This document shows, piece by piece, positions 44,432 to 53,012 of a DNA stretch of 64,000 nt (the stretch's first letter is position 1; every line of letters begins with the position of its first letter). The position numbers were made by a program, and so were the translations under genes. Source of the DNA: CAWBXL01 sp963837365 (lineage in GTDB: Bacteria; Acidobacteriota; Terriglobia; Terriglobales; Acidobacteriaceae); contig CAWIMW010000006.1 in assembly GCA_963837365.1 (NCBI GenBank), positions 124,001 through 188,000 on the forward strand, given 5' to 3'. Under the pieces are notes generated by a model. It did not search any database. It was given only the letters and a program-made list of their open reading frames with translations, and was not told the origin of the DNA.

Positions 44432-45235
44432 CTAGGCTGCTTTCTGGAGTACGACTGGCCCCTCGGTCGCCTTTGCAGCCAGGTAGTTCTTGAGGCCGAC
44501 ACCGGCAAAATACAAGCTAGCCAGAATTGCCAGATAAGCACCCATGCCGATGGAGATGGCTTTCGACATTTCGTCCTGCGCCTGTCTTTGCATGTCCCCG
44601 TACATTCCGCCGGTCGGCATCGGACCCATGGCGTTGCTGATGCTGTTGCGCACCATGATTCCCACAATCACCATGAACACCAGTGGCAATACACCACCCA
44701 ACGCAGCCCGCTTGTCCTTCCAGAAATACTGAACAAAGGGACCGGCCAGGCAGGCCAGCGCGCAGAAACCATAGATTCCTGCGCTGCTATGCATGCTGTT
44801 TCCCAGCACTTCAAGAATGTTGCTGGCGTTGAGAAGCCCTAAAACCTGCCAGAAGGTGATCTCCATCTTCCCGGCGAAAGGAATTTGCACGACGACGGCG
44901 TTCAGCCAGAACCAGGCAATGAACAGCACCAGGCCGGCAACCAGGTTGGGCATTCCCACTTTGGCCACGATCTGGCCGAAGATTTGTCCACCTTTTTCTT
45001 TTGCTGCCTTCAGCGCAATTTCGGCCTGCTCCTTGGCAAGCTGTGATTCCGGAACGGCGGTGACGCCGGCAACCTGGCCATTGGCATCAAATTCCACTTC
45101 CACGACCAAACCTGGCTTGGGTGGAACCTCAGATTTCCACACCCCTTCAAGCCCAAATTGATATTGCTGCCCCTCGACCATCAACAGCCCCGGGCCAGCG
45201 TTTGCGTCGCGTAAAACCTTGCCTCTCTTAGCCAT
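44432..45235 (-). CDS. Membrane protein with soluble N-terminal domain; first gene of the operon
   Basis: A 267-residue protein. The first ~80 residues form a beta-rich soluble domain (RGKVLRDANAGPGLLMVEGQ, LVVEVEFDANGQVAGVTAVP) that may be OB- or cold-shock-like, followed by a short amphipathic helix (LAKEQAEIALKAAKEKGGQI). About four membrane helices then follow (MPNLVAGLVLFIAWFWLNAV, IYGFCALACLAGPFVQYFW, LPLVFMVIVGIMVRNSISNA, AISIGMGAYLAILASLYFAG). It is the first gene of the six-gene operon and divergent from the sigma factor (178 bp gap). I cannot assign a family with confidence. Confidence 0.65.
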   Translation of the reverse strand: MAKRGKVLRDANAGPGLLMVEGQQYQFGLEGVWKSEVPPKPGLVVEVEFDANGQVAGVTAVPESQLAKEQAEIALKAAKEKGGQIFGQIVAKVGMPNLVAGLVLFIAWFWLNAVVVQIPFAGKMEITFWQVLGLLNASNILEVLGNSMHSSAGIYGFCALACLAGPFVQYFWKDKRAALGGVLPLVFMVIVGIMVRNSISNAMGPMPTGGMYGDMQRQAQDEMSKAISIGMGAYLAILASLYFAGVGLKNYLAAKATEGPVVLQKAA

Positions 45236-45413
45236 AGTGATATCCCTCGTTTTTATGCAAATTGATGAAACAGAAAGCGATTGTTACCGGGGTATGGGGG
45301 GTGATAGCATTCCCCAGTTCCCGGAACGGCGGGTGCTCTCCAGCGCCTGTCGAAACTGGCCTCCGGGAGTTGCCCTCCACCCCGCATTGCGCAAACGCGC
45401 AGGAAAAACCGTC

Positions 45414-45998
45414 ATGCCTGGCGAAAATTTTCGGGACCCGAGCGATTTGGCGCTGACTGACACAGCCCCGTCCGAGGGACGCCACTCGCTCGACGATCTG
45501 TTCAGCGTGACCTACGAAGAACTGCGCCGCCTGGCGTCGACCGTGCGCCGGGGCGATCCCAGCGCGACCCTTAGCCCCACTGTGCTGGTGAATGAGGCAT
45601 GGCTGAAGCTGGCCAAATCTCCGCGCTTAGCGTCAGAGTCTCATTTGCACTTCAAACGCATTGCGGCCCGGGCCATGCGGCAGTTGCTCATCGAAGCGGC
45701 GCGGCGACGCAATAGCCATAAGCGAGGCGGGGACGACGATGTAGCCGTCATCACCTTCGATGAATCTCTCCACCAGACAGCCGAGTGCGGGAAGGAACTG
45801 CTGGCGCTGAATGCGGCGCTGGACGAGTTGGCAAGGATCGAACCGCGCCAGGCACAGATGATCGAATACAGATTTTTTGGCGGCCTCGATATTACGGAGA
45901 CCGCGGCGCTGCTTGGGGTATCGGAAGCCACAATTCTTCGCGACTGGCGCGCTGCCAAAGCGTGGCTGGCCCAGGCACTGCGTATAGCAAGCGAATAG
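45414..45998 (+). CDS. ECF sigma factor of the TIGR02999 type
   Basis: A 194-residue sigma-70-family protein. Region 2 runs through LDDLFSVTYEELRRLASTVR, TLSPTVLVNEAWLKLAK and FKRIAARAMRQLLIEAARRR; region 4 is LDELARIEPRQAQMIEYRFF, then ITETAALLGVSEATILRDWR. The wording RRLAS...TVLVNEAWLKL is typical of the TIGR02999 subgroup found in Acidobacteria and Planctomycetes, usually next to a PknB-like kinase, as here. The ATG at 45414 gives the normal length; a longer in-frame start at 45219 would extend into the divergent operon. The kinase gene follows after an inverted-arm repeat. Confidence 0.9.
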   Translation: MPGENFRDPSDLALTDTAPSEGRHSLDDLFSVTYEELRRLASTVRRGDPSATLSPTVLVNEAWLKLAKSPRLASESHLHFKRIAARAMRQLLIEAARRRNSHKRGGDDDVAVITFDESLHQTAECGKELLALNAALDELARIEPRQAQMIEYRFFGGLDITETAALLGVSEATILRDWRAAKAWLAQALRIASE

Positions 45999-46012
45999 AC
46001 GCATCTTCGTTT

Positions 46013-46099
46013 TTTCTGCGGCCTCGGCGTTCTCGGCGGTTTAAGGTTTTTCGCGGCAGGGCAAAGTCTTAACCGCGGAGTCCGCTGAGAAAAGCCGAG
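46013..46099. repeat. Inverted-arm intergenic repeat (cgcagag family), copy 4
   Basis: Left arm 46013-46045 (CTGCGGCCTCGGCGTTCTCG and onward) and right arm 46068-46099 (CTTAACCGCGGAGTCCGCTG and onward) are imperfectly complementary. The repeat lies between the sigma factor and its kinase and could affect the relative expression of the pair. Confidence 0.55.
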
Positions 46100-46113
46100 A
46101 GTTCGGGAGATAT

Positions 46114-48792
46114 TTGGCCGAGACCGTCACGAGCGAAATGGACTCTACGCACTGGCAGCGAATTCAAATGCTGTTTCACCAGGCCGCCGACCTGCCGGCG
46201 GCAGACCAGCATGCATTTCTAAAAACATCCTGCGCTGGAGACGACCCTCTTATCGCGGAAGTTCTGGCTATGCTCAAAGCCGACGGCGAGGGCGGTTCTT
46301 TACTGGACCGCGACTTGGCCAACATCGCTCATCAAATGCTTGATCGTCCCAACCCATCGGCCATCGGCTCCAAGGAATTTGGGCCTTACATAATCAAGGA
46401 AGTGCTCGGCGAAGGCGGCATGGGTGTGGTCTATCTGGCCGAACGCAAAGATCTCGGCAGCAAGGTCGCCATCAAAATCTTGCGCGATGCCTGGCTTTCC
46501 CCCGCTCGCCGCGAACGCTTTGCCAGCGAACAACGAACGCTTGCGCAACTGAATCATCCTTCCATTGCACGTTTGTACGACGCCGACACCCTCAACGACG
46601 GTACTCCCTGGTTTGTCATGGAGTACGTGGAAGGCCTGCCGCTCACCGAGTACTGTCAGAAGTACAATTGCTCGATCGAGCGCCGCTTGCACTTGTTCCG
46701 CCAGGTTTGCGAGGCGGCGCAATATGCACACTCACACGCAGTGATTCACCGCGATCTCAAGCCTTCCAATATTTTTGTGAAGTCAGACGGCAGCGTCCGC
46801 CTGCTCGACTTCGGAATCGCAAAACAGATCGAAAGCCTGGATTCTCCCGTGGACCAGACGCGGACGGTGCTGCGGCTGATGACGCCAGCCTACGCCTCGC
46901 CGGAGCAGATTCGCGGTGACAGCATCGGCGTGCACACCGATGTTTATTCGCTGGGCGTGATCCTCTACGAACTGCTGACGGACCGGCTGCCTTTCGATCT
47001 CTCGAATCTAACTCCGAATGAAGCCGCCAGCATCATTGCCGAGCACGAACCCGGCAAGCCTTCGCTGGCTGCTAAGGGACATAGCGGCGAGATCAGCAAA
47101 ACTGAGTGGGCCGATCTGGACGTGCTCTGCCTCACGGCGATGCACAAAGATATCCACCGGAGATACCGTTCGATTGAAGCGCTGGCCCGCGACATTGATC
47201 ACTACTTAAAAGGAGAACCACTCGAAGCCCGGCCTGACAGTCTGGGCTACCGCGTCGAAAAATTCGTCACCAGAAATTGGCGCGCCGTTTCCGCCGTGGC
47301 AGTGGTCCTTTTATTGATTACTGGATTGAGCGGCATTTTTACCTGGAGGCTGGCGAATGCACGCAATGCCGCGCTGGCCGAAGCCGCGCGTACGCTGCGT
47401 ATTCAGCAGTTCATGATCAACGTTTTCCAGGGCGGCGACGAAGTTGCGGGGCCAGCGGCTGACCTGAAGGTCGTGGATATGATTGACGGTGGAGTTCGCC
47501 AGGCCCAGGCCTTGAGTTCTGACCCCAAGGTACAGTCTGATCTGCTCTACAATTTTGCCGTCATTTACCAAAAACTGGGAAAGCTAGACAAAGCCGAATC
47601 GCTCTTCCAGTCAAACTTAAAACAACGAAAAAAACTGTACGGGTCTGACAGCCCGGAGGTCGCCGAGAGCCTGGTCGGACTGGGCGAGTTGCGCTCAGAT
47701 CAAGCGCGTTTGGACGAAGCCGAACAACTGGCCCGCCAGGGACTGGAGATGGCCAGCCGCCACCTGGCGCCCAATCATCCGGGGGTGGTGAAAGCGACGC
47801 TGGCTCTGGGGCAGATCATGGGAGAGCGCGGCTCCTACGATCAGGCCATCCAATTGCTCGAAGGAGCGGTGCAGGTTCAATCTGCTTCCGGCGTGGCGAC
47901 GGCGGATTTGGCCGCCAGTCTCTCAGCTTTAGCCGATGCTAATTACAACGCCGGTCATTACGACGTCTGCGTCCCGCTCTATCACCGTGTGCTGGAGATG
48001 CACCGCGAAATCTATGGGCCACGGCATCCGCTGGTGGCGGGTGATTTGGGAAGTCTGGCTGCCGTCCAGGTAGATTTGGGCTATTACAGCGAAGCCGAGA
48101 AGTTCGACCGTCAATCGCTCGAAATCACCGAGTCGTACTACGGAAAAGACAATCCGAGGACAGCCAACGATCTTACCAGTCTGGGACGGGCTCTTCAGTA
48201 TCAGAAGAAGTACGACGAGGCTGTGGCTGTGCTGCAACGGGCACTGGTGATCCAGGAACATGTTTACGGCTCTATGCATTCTTTGGTCGCTGACACGCTC
48301 AACGAACTGGGAAACATCGCTTCCATGCGCGAGCAGTTGGATGAAGCCGAAGCCAAGTTTCGCCGGGTGGTGGACATCTATAGGTCTGTGTATGGCGACA
48401 ACCATTACATGGTTGCAATTGCACTCTCCAATGTCGCTAGCATTCGAATGGACAAAAAAGATTATGTGCACGCCGAGCAGCTTTACCGTGACGTCGTGCG
48501 CCGTTTTACGGAAACGCTTTCTGCCGACAATGTGAACACCGGCATCGCACGGGTCAAGTTGGGGCGGACCTTAATGAAAGAGCGCCACTTTCAGGAAGCG
48601 GTCGTAGAAAGCCTCGCTGGTTACAACACCCTCATCAAACAAACCAATCCGCAAACGAGTTTTCTTCACGCAGCTCGCAAAGACCTTGTGGCCGATTATG
48701 AAGCTCTCAAGCGGCCGGAGCAGGCTGCACGGTTTCGTACTGAGCTGGAAGTTCCTGAGGACAAAGGCACGAAGGCAGCCAGCAAGAAGTGA
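46114..48792 (+). CDS. Membrane Ser/Thr protein kinase with extracytoplasmic TPRs
   Basis: An 892-residue PknB-type kinase. An N-terminal ~80-residue region precedes the kinase domain (about 90-370): glycine loop EVLGEGGMGVVYLAE, catalytic Lys121 in VAIKILRD, HRDLKPSNIF with Asp214, DFGIAKQ at 232, and YASPEQIRG. A membrane helix (AVSAVAVVLLLITGLSGIFT, ~391-411) is followed by about 450 residues of TPR_10/12-type repeats (QSDLLYNFAVIYQKLGKLDK, AESLVGLGELRSDQARLDEA, TADLAASLSALADANYNAGH). The TPR part would lie outside the membrane and may sense a partner protein. A TTG at 46114 with a GGGAGA site 5 bases before it is preferred; ATG 46138 is the alternative. It is paired with the upstream sigma factor. 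Confidence 0.93.
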   Translation: MAETVTSEMDSTHWQRIQMLFHQAADLPAADQHAFLKTSCAGDDPLIAEVLAMLKADGEGGSLLDRDLANIAHQMLDRPNPSAIGSKEFGPYIIKEVLGEGGMGVVYLAERKDLGSKVAIKILRDAWLSPARRERFASEQRTLAQLNHPSIARLYDADTLNDGTPWFVMEYVEGLPLTEYCQKYNCSIERRLHLFRQVCEAAQYAHSHAVIHRDLKPSNIFVKSDGSVRLLDFGIAKQIESLDSPVDQTRTVLRLMTPAYASPEQIRGDSIGVHTDVYSLGVILYELLTDRLPFDLSNLTPNEAASIIAEHEPGKPSLAAKGHSGEISKTEWADLDVLCLTAMHKDIHRRYRSIEALARDIDHYLKGEPLEARPDSLGYRVEKFVTRNWRAVSAVAVVLLLITGLSGIFTWRLANARNAALAEAARTLRIQQFMINVFQGGDEVAGPAADLKVVDMIDGGVRQAQALSSDPKVQSDLLYNFAVIYQKLGKLDKAESLFQSNLKQRKKLYGSDSPEVAESLVGLGELRSDQARLDEAEQLARQGLEMASRHLAPNHPGVVKATLALGQIMGERGSYDQAIQLLEGAVQVQSASGVATADLAASLSALADANYNAGHYDVCVPLYHRVLEMHREIYGPRHPLVAGDLGSLAAVQVDLGYYSEAEKFDRQSLEITESYYGKDNPRTANDLTSLGRALQYQKKYDEAVAVLQRALVIQEHVYGSMHSLVADTLNELGNIASMREQLDEAEAKFRRVVDIYRSVYGDNHYMVAIALSNVASIRMDKKDYVHAEQLYRDVVRRFTETLSADNVNTGIARVKLGRTLMKERHFQEAVVESLAGYNTLIKQTNPQTSFLHAARKDLVADYEALKRPEQAARFRTELEVPEDKGTKAASKK

Positions 48793-48872
48793 CCCCAAAT
48801 AAATTCTAACGTTACTTCCGTTGCACATACCTTAGCACTAAGAGTGCCAGCCCGAGGACCGATGTATGAGGG

Positions 48873-48878
48873 TATAAT
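48873..48878 (+). promoter_or_regulatory. Consensus -10 box upstream of the LigT-like gene
   Basis: TATAAT lies 9 bases before the GTG at 48888. No matching -35 box is clear. If used, the mRNA would have a very short leader. Confidence 0.35.
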
Positions 48879-48887
48879 TTTCCAATT

Positions 48888-49445
48888 GTGATTCAGTCTG
48901 CCCGCTATGCATTAGTGGCGTATGTAAAGAATCCTGTGGGAAAGTTTGTGGAGAATCTCCGGCGCGAGTTACATCCGGAATTGCCGCATCTTGCAGCACA
49001 CGTTACGGTCCTTCCACCACGCCCGTTGCAGGGCAGCGAATCCGCAGCTGTCGAAACACTCACCAGCATCTGTAACCATCTGGAACCGTTCGAAGCGTCA
49101 CTGGGGGAAATGGAGACTTTCATCCCAGCAACGCCCACGGTCTTCCTCCGGGTAGGTCATGCCGCCCAACGCCTGCGCGATCTCCACGATCAGCTCAACA
49201 TTGATGGGCTGGCCTGGAAAGAAGAGTGGCCTTACATGCCCCACATGACCATCATCAAAGTTCCCTCGGAGGAGCAGGCCCAGAATGCTTACTTAACTGC
49301 CCGCAAACGCTGGGACAATTTTCGCGAGCCGCGCACCATCCAGATCGAAAGACTTACATTTGTCCGGGAACAAAGCGACCATCACTGGCTGGATCTTGCA
49401 ATCCTTCCGCTGGGGCCGCAGCCGGTTGCCACTCATCGACGCTAG
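48888..49445 (+). CDS. 2H phosphoesterase (LigT/2'-5' RNA ligase-like)
   Basis: A 185-residue protein with the two H-x-T motifs of the 2H phosphoesterase fold: AAHVTVLPPRP (first, near residue 38) and PHMTIIKVPSEEQ (second, near residue 118). The rest fits the two-lobed fold. Members cleave or join RNA with 2'-5' linkages or hydrolyse cyclic phosphodiesters; the substrate here is unknown. A GTG start was chosen; the upstream sequence has a consensus -10 element. Confidence 0.8.
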   Translation: MIQSARYALVAYVKNPVGKFVENLRRELHPELPHLAAHVTVLPPRPLQGSESAAVETLTSICNHLEPFEASLGEMETFIPATPTVFLRVGHAAQRLRDLHDQLNIDGLAWKEEWPYMPHMTIIKVPSEEQAQNAYLTARKRWDNFREPRTIQIERLTFVREQSDHHWLDLAILPLGPQPVATHRR

Positions 49446-49643
49446 TTTCTTGCTTTTCTCCCGTTTTGACCCGAAATCACAGGCTGCTTTGGAATCCAGA
49501 CGGACATCGGTCTTTGGGAGTAAGGACATGTATTGCGGTGCGTTGCTACTTGCCTGCTTGGGAGCTACAAAGATATTTAGGACTACTGCGAAAAACGCCG
49601 GGAAGCCACTTCAGCGCGTTCCTGGGAGGCTCAGAGACAAACC

Positions 49644-50909
49644 ATGCAGATTGGAGTTTACGGATCGGGATACCTGGGTACCGTGATTTCCGCGTGTCTG
49701 GCTGACTTCGGCACCCCGGTGACCTGCTGCCATCCCGACAGCTCCCGCATGGTGGAGATGGCCCAGGGGAATGTTCCCTTCTTCGAGAAAAATCTCAACG
49801 AAGTCATCAAGCGCAATGTGCGCTGCGGGCGTCTGGCTTACTCCACTGACATCGAGTCGTTTGCCCGGAAAGTGCAATTCATTTTTCTGGCCGAAGATTC
49901 TCCTCAACACATAGCCGATCTGCCCTTGCGGATTGCCCGGTTTGCTGCGCGGCCTCCGGTCATGGCCATCGTGACTCCGGTCCCGGTGGGGACGGCGAGC
50001 AGCATTGAAAAGAGATTGCGCGAGACGCAAGCGCGGGCCACCATCGTTTCGCAGCCGGTGTTCTTTACTCCCGGATGCGCGGTGGAAGATTTCAACTGGC
50101 CGGACCGTATTCTGCTGGGCACCTCTTCGAACGAAGCAGTGTTGATCGTGAAACAGATCTTCCATCCCCTGGTGATGCGCGGCGTTCCCGTAATTGTCAC
50201 CAATCATGAGACCGCGGAGCTGGCCCGGGAAGCATCCACGGCGTTTGTTGCCACCAAGATTTCGTTTATTAACGAGCTTTCCAGCCTTTGCGAACACGTG
50301 GGCGCTGATGCGCTGAACCTTTCGCTCGCACTGGGGCTGGATAAGAAGATTGCTCCCCGTTGCTTGCAGCCGGGGGCCGGGATGGGCGGGCTTTTTGCCG
50401 AAACGGATATGGATTCTCTGGCGGAGCTCGCACAAAGGAAAGGTGTGTCGCTGAAAGTATTGAGTGCTGCACGTGAAGTGAACTATGCACTGGCCGATCG
50501 CATGATCGACAAGATTTCGCACATCGTGGAGTCAGTGCAGAACAAGGAAGTCGGGATCCTGGGATTGGCCTTCAAGCCCAATACCAATTCAGTAGCGGGT
50601 TCGTCTTCATTGCAGTTGGCGCAGAATCTGGTTGCAAAGGGCGCCAAGGTCCGTGCGTACGACCCAGTCGCCATTCCTGATGCACGCATGCAGCTCAATG
50701 GAACGGTCCGTTATTGTGAATCCGCATACTCGGCGTGTGAAGGTGTGGATGCGCTGGTAGTCGGAACCGGCTGGCCCGAGTTCCGCGGACTGGATTTTGA
50801 CCGCGTTAAGCACCTCCTGAAACGTCCTCTGATCGTGGATACCAAGAACCTGCTCGATTCAACCCGTATGCGCGCCATGGGATTTGAATACGTCGGCGTC
50901 GGACGCTAG
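49644..50909 (+). CDS. UDP-glucose 6-dehydrogenase homologue lacking the catalytic cysteine
   Basis: A 421-residue protein with the three domains of the UDP-glucose/GDP-mannose dehydrogenase family. The N-terminal NAD-binding start is IGVYGSGYLGTVISACLADF; VPVGTASSIEKRL is the family's serine/threonine loop; FVATKISFINELSSLCEHVG is the conserved central helix; and the C-terminal domain has VGILGLAFKPNTNSVAGSSS. However, the catalytic motif (usually GPGFGGSCFPKD) reads GAGMGGLFAETD at 244-255, with Phe251 in place of the catalytic Cys and Thr for Lys. The substrate loop usually NPEFLREG reads QPVFFTPG. The enzyme is unlikely to carry out the normal two-step oxidation. It could be a one-step dehydrogenase, a binding protein, or inactive. 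Confidence 0.85.
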   Translation: MQIGVYGSGYLGTVISACLADFGTPVTCCHPDSSRMVEMAQGNVPFFEKNLNEVIKRNVRCGRLAYSTDIESFARKVQFIFLAEDSPQHIADLPLRIARFAARPPVMAIVTPVPVGTASSIEKRLRETQARATIVSQPVFFTPGCAVEDFNWPDRILLGTSSNEAVLIVKQIFHPLVMRGVPVIVTNHETAELAREASTAFVATKISFINELSSLCEHVGADALNLSLALGLDKKIAPRCLQPGAGMGGLFAETDMDSLAELAQRKGVSLKVLSAAREVNYALADRMIDKISHIVESVQNKEVGILGLAFKPNTNSVAGSSSLQLAQNLVAKGAKVRAYDPVAIPDARMQLNGTVRYCESAYSACEGVDALVVGTGWPEFRGLDFDRVKHLLKRPLIVDTKNLLDSTRMRAMGFEYVGVGR

Positions 50910-50934
50910 TCGAAATCTACTTATCCTCTAGTGT

Positions 50935-51654
50935 CTAACTCTTGCGGATGGGAACTCTGCGGGCAGGGGATGCACCATCAAACATGGCTAAGGGCCTGGC
51001 GGCAGAAGAACGGATGCCCTGATACCGGCTGCGCACCACCAGCAGCTTTTCCAATTCTTCGCTACCCAGCGGCTCCTGACGCCCCAGGATGTGCGTCACC
51101 AAAGTGATCTGTGCAAAGTGCTCGACCGTTTCCATCTTCATATAGGCCTGGCACAGACTTTCACCGTAAGTGACGACTCCATGGTTGGCCATCAAGATGG
51201 CGTCATATTCGGGAACAAATGGCTCCAACGCTTCCGCTAATTCAGCGGTACCCGGAGTGCCGTAGCGGGCTAGGGGGATAGATCCGAGACCGATCACGAC
51301 CTCGCTTACCAAAGGTTTGTCCAGGGCCATACCAGCCGCGGCAAATCCCGTAGCTGTGGCCGGGTGGGCGTGGACCACGCCATGAACGTCCGGGCGCAGG
51401 CGGTAGATCAGCAAGTGCATGCCGATTTCGCTGGATACGTCACGGCTACCAGACAGTTTTCGGCCATCGGGATCCACGATTACCATGTCCTGGGGGCGCA
51501 TCATGCCCTTGCACATCGCAGTCGGCGTACACAGGATGCGTTCTTCATCCAGGCGCACAGAGAGATTGCCGTCCATGGAGGACACGTATCCGCGTTCGTG
51601 CATCATTCTGCCGAACTGGACAATCTCGCGACGGGCTAAGCGATCACCTGCCAT
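50935..51654 (-). CDS. Class II aldolase/adducin-family protein
   Basis: A 239-residue protein of the L-fuculose-phosphate aldolase (FucA/AraD) family. The N-terminal MMHERGYVSSMDGNLSVRLD loop binds phosphate, the metal ligands are in VVHAHPATATGFA and ILMANHGVVTYGES, and SSEIGMHLLIYRLRPDVHGV is family-typical. Members cleave sugar phosphates such as fuculose-1-phosphate, rhamnulose-1-phosphate or ribulose-5-phosphate (as epimerase); the substrate here is not defined. A glycine- and basic-rich tail follows the domain. It is convergent with the UDP-glucose-dehydrogenase-like gene and divergent from queA. Confidence 0.88.
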   Translation of the reverse strand: MAGDRLARREIVQFGRMMHERGYVSSMDGNLSVRLDEERILCTPTAMCKGMMRPQDMVIVDPDGRKLSGSRDVSSEIGMHLLIYRLRPDVHGVVHAHPATATGFAAAGMALDKPLVSEVVIGLGSIPLARYGTPGTAELAEALEPFVPEYDAILMANHGVVTYGESLCQAYMKMETVEHFAQITLVTHILGRQEPLGSEELEKLLVVRSRYQGIRSSAARPLAMFDGASPARRVPIRKS

Positions 51655-51795
51655 GGTCTATTCCAAGGATACTTCAGGGCGATCCAAAATGGGTGGCTAT
51701 AGTACCGCAGAGTACCCACAGAAACAATGCAAATTACACAATAATTACAATGTTTTTCTGGTAGATTGAACGCGCCCTGACCCGCGCGATTATCA

Positions 51796-52887
51796 TTGAC
51801 TGTGCTGGTTTCTGACTTCAACTATTACTTGCCTGAAGAACTGATTGCCCAGGAACCACTTGCTGACCGGGCTGCTTCGCGCTTGTTACACATTACTTCT
51901 GGCCTGATGCAAGACGACCAGTTTCGCAATCTTGCTGAGCTATTGAAGCCGGGCGATCTGGTTGTGTTCAATAACACCAAGGTGTTGCCGGCCCGTTTGT
52001 TTGGCCGCCGCAGCGGGATAAAGGCGCAAGCTTTGAGTGCACGGAATCCGGCCTCCCGGGAGTTTCTCAAGGGCCAAATCGAAGTGCTGCTTACGCGTCA
52101 ATGCTCTGAAGAACCAAATGAATGGGAGTGCCTGGTCCGTCCGGGGCGGAAAATCGGCGTGGGTGAGCGGCTATTTATTGGAGAAAACGCCGAACTACAA
52201 GCCGAGGTTATTTCTCGCGGAGAGTTCGGGGAGAGGCGGATTCGATTCGATCCGGCCGCCGATTTTTTCTCCGTGTTAGAACGCATCGGCCACGTGCCAT
52301 TGCCTCCGTATATCAGCCGCGAAGACCGCTGGTCAGATCGTGAACGCTATCAGACAGTGTATGCACGCGAGTGCGGCTCGGTAGCAGCTCCCACCGCCGG
52401 TCTGCATTTCACTCCCGAGGTTTTGGCCCGGTTGAAACAACGCGGGATCGAAACCGTTGAAATTACACTTCACGTAGGCCTCGGGACCTTCCAGCCGATC
52501 CATGCAGAGCGCGTGGAAGATCACAAGCTCCACCGGGAGTCCTATGAAATTTCCTCTGAGGTTGCCGGGGCGGTCAACCACGCTTTAAATGAAAAGCGGA
52601 GGGTGGTTGCGGTGGGTACGACTACTGTCCGCGCATTAGAGTATTCGGCGAGATCGGGCGGCGGAATTCAACCCAGTCACAGCGAGGCGGATTTATTCAT
52701 CTATCCAGGACATGAATTCCGTGTGGTTGGCGCGTTGCTTACCAATTTTCACCTGCCGCAATCCACGTTGCTGATGCTGGTGTGTGCGTTCGGGGGGCAG
52801 GAGAGAATCCTGCAAGCATACCGCCACGCGGTTGAGCAAAAGTATCGTTTCTACTCCTATGGAGATTGCATGTTGGTCGAACACTGA
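51796..52887 (+). CDS. queA: tRNA queuosine ribosyltransferase-isomerase
   Basis: SAM:tRNA ribosyltransferase-isomerase, which makes epoxyqueuosine in the anticodon loop of tRNAs reading NAY codons. The 363-residue protein starts SDFNYYLPEELIAQEPLADR and has family signatures LVVFNNTKVLPARLFGRR, GHVPLPPYISREDRWSDRER, APTAGLHFTPEVLARLKQRG, EITLHVGLGTFQPIHAERVE and TNFHLPQSTLLMLVCAFGG. The TTG at 51796 was chosen because it gives the usual short N-terminus; a nearby GTG is possible. Confidence 0.95.
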   Translation: MTVLVSDFNYYLPEELIAQEPLADRAASRLLHITSGLMQDDQFRNLAELLKPGDLVVFNNTKVLPARLFGRRSGIKAQALSARNPASREFLKGQIEVLLTRQCSEEPNEWECLVRPGRKIGVGERLFIGENAELQAEVISRGEFGERRIRFDPAADFFSVLERIGHVPLPPYISREDRWSDRERYQTVYARECGSVAAPTAGLHFTPEVLARLKQRGIETVEITLHVGLGTFQPIHAERVEDHKLHRESYEISSEVAGAVNHALNEKRRVVAVGTTTVRALEYSARSGGGIQPSHSEADLFIYPGHEFRVVGALLTNFHLPQSTLLMLVCAFGGQERILQAYRHAVEQKYRFYSYGDCMLVEH

Positions 52888-52920
52888 GAACCGGCATCTG
52901 AGAACTGAGAACCGGGTCCT
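52886..52920. repeat. Short tandem repeat of gagaac units
   Basis: Directly after queA the sequence repeats CTGAGAACCGG and CTGAGAACTGAGAACCGGG. A similar run (GGGACCGGGAACTGACAACC) sits at the fmt-rsmB junction near 6160-6180. These look like low-complexity intergenic repeats. Confidence 0.4.
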
Positions 52921-53012
52921 CCCACCCTGGTTCTTAGGTTGGCCGTGAAAATCGTACGTACCAGCAATGTCATTGCGTTCCTGCAATGAAGGGTTATGTT
53001 TAAGTCAGAACT

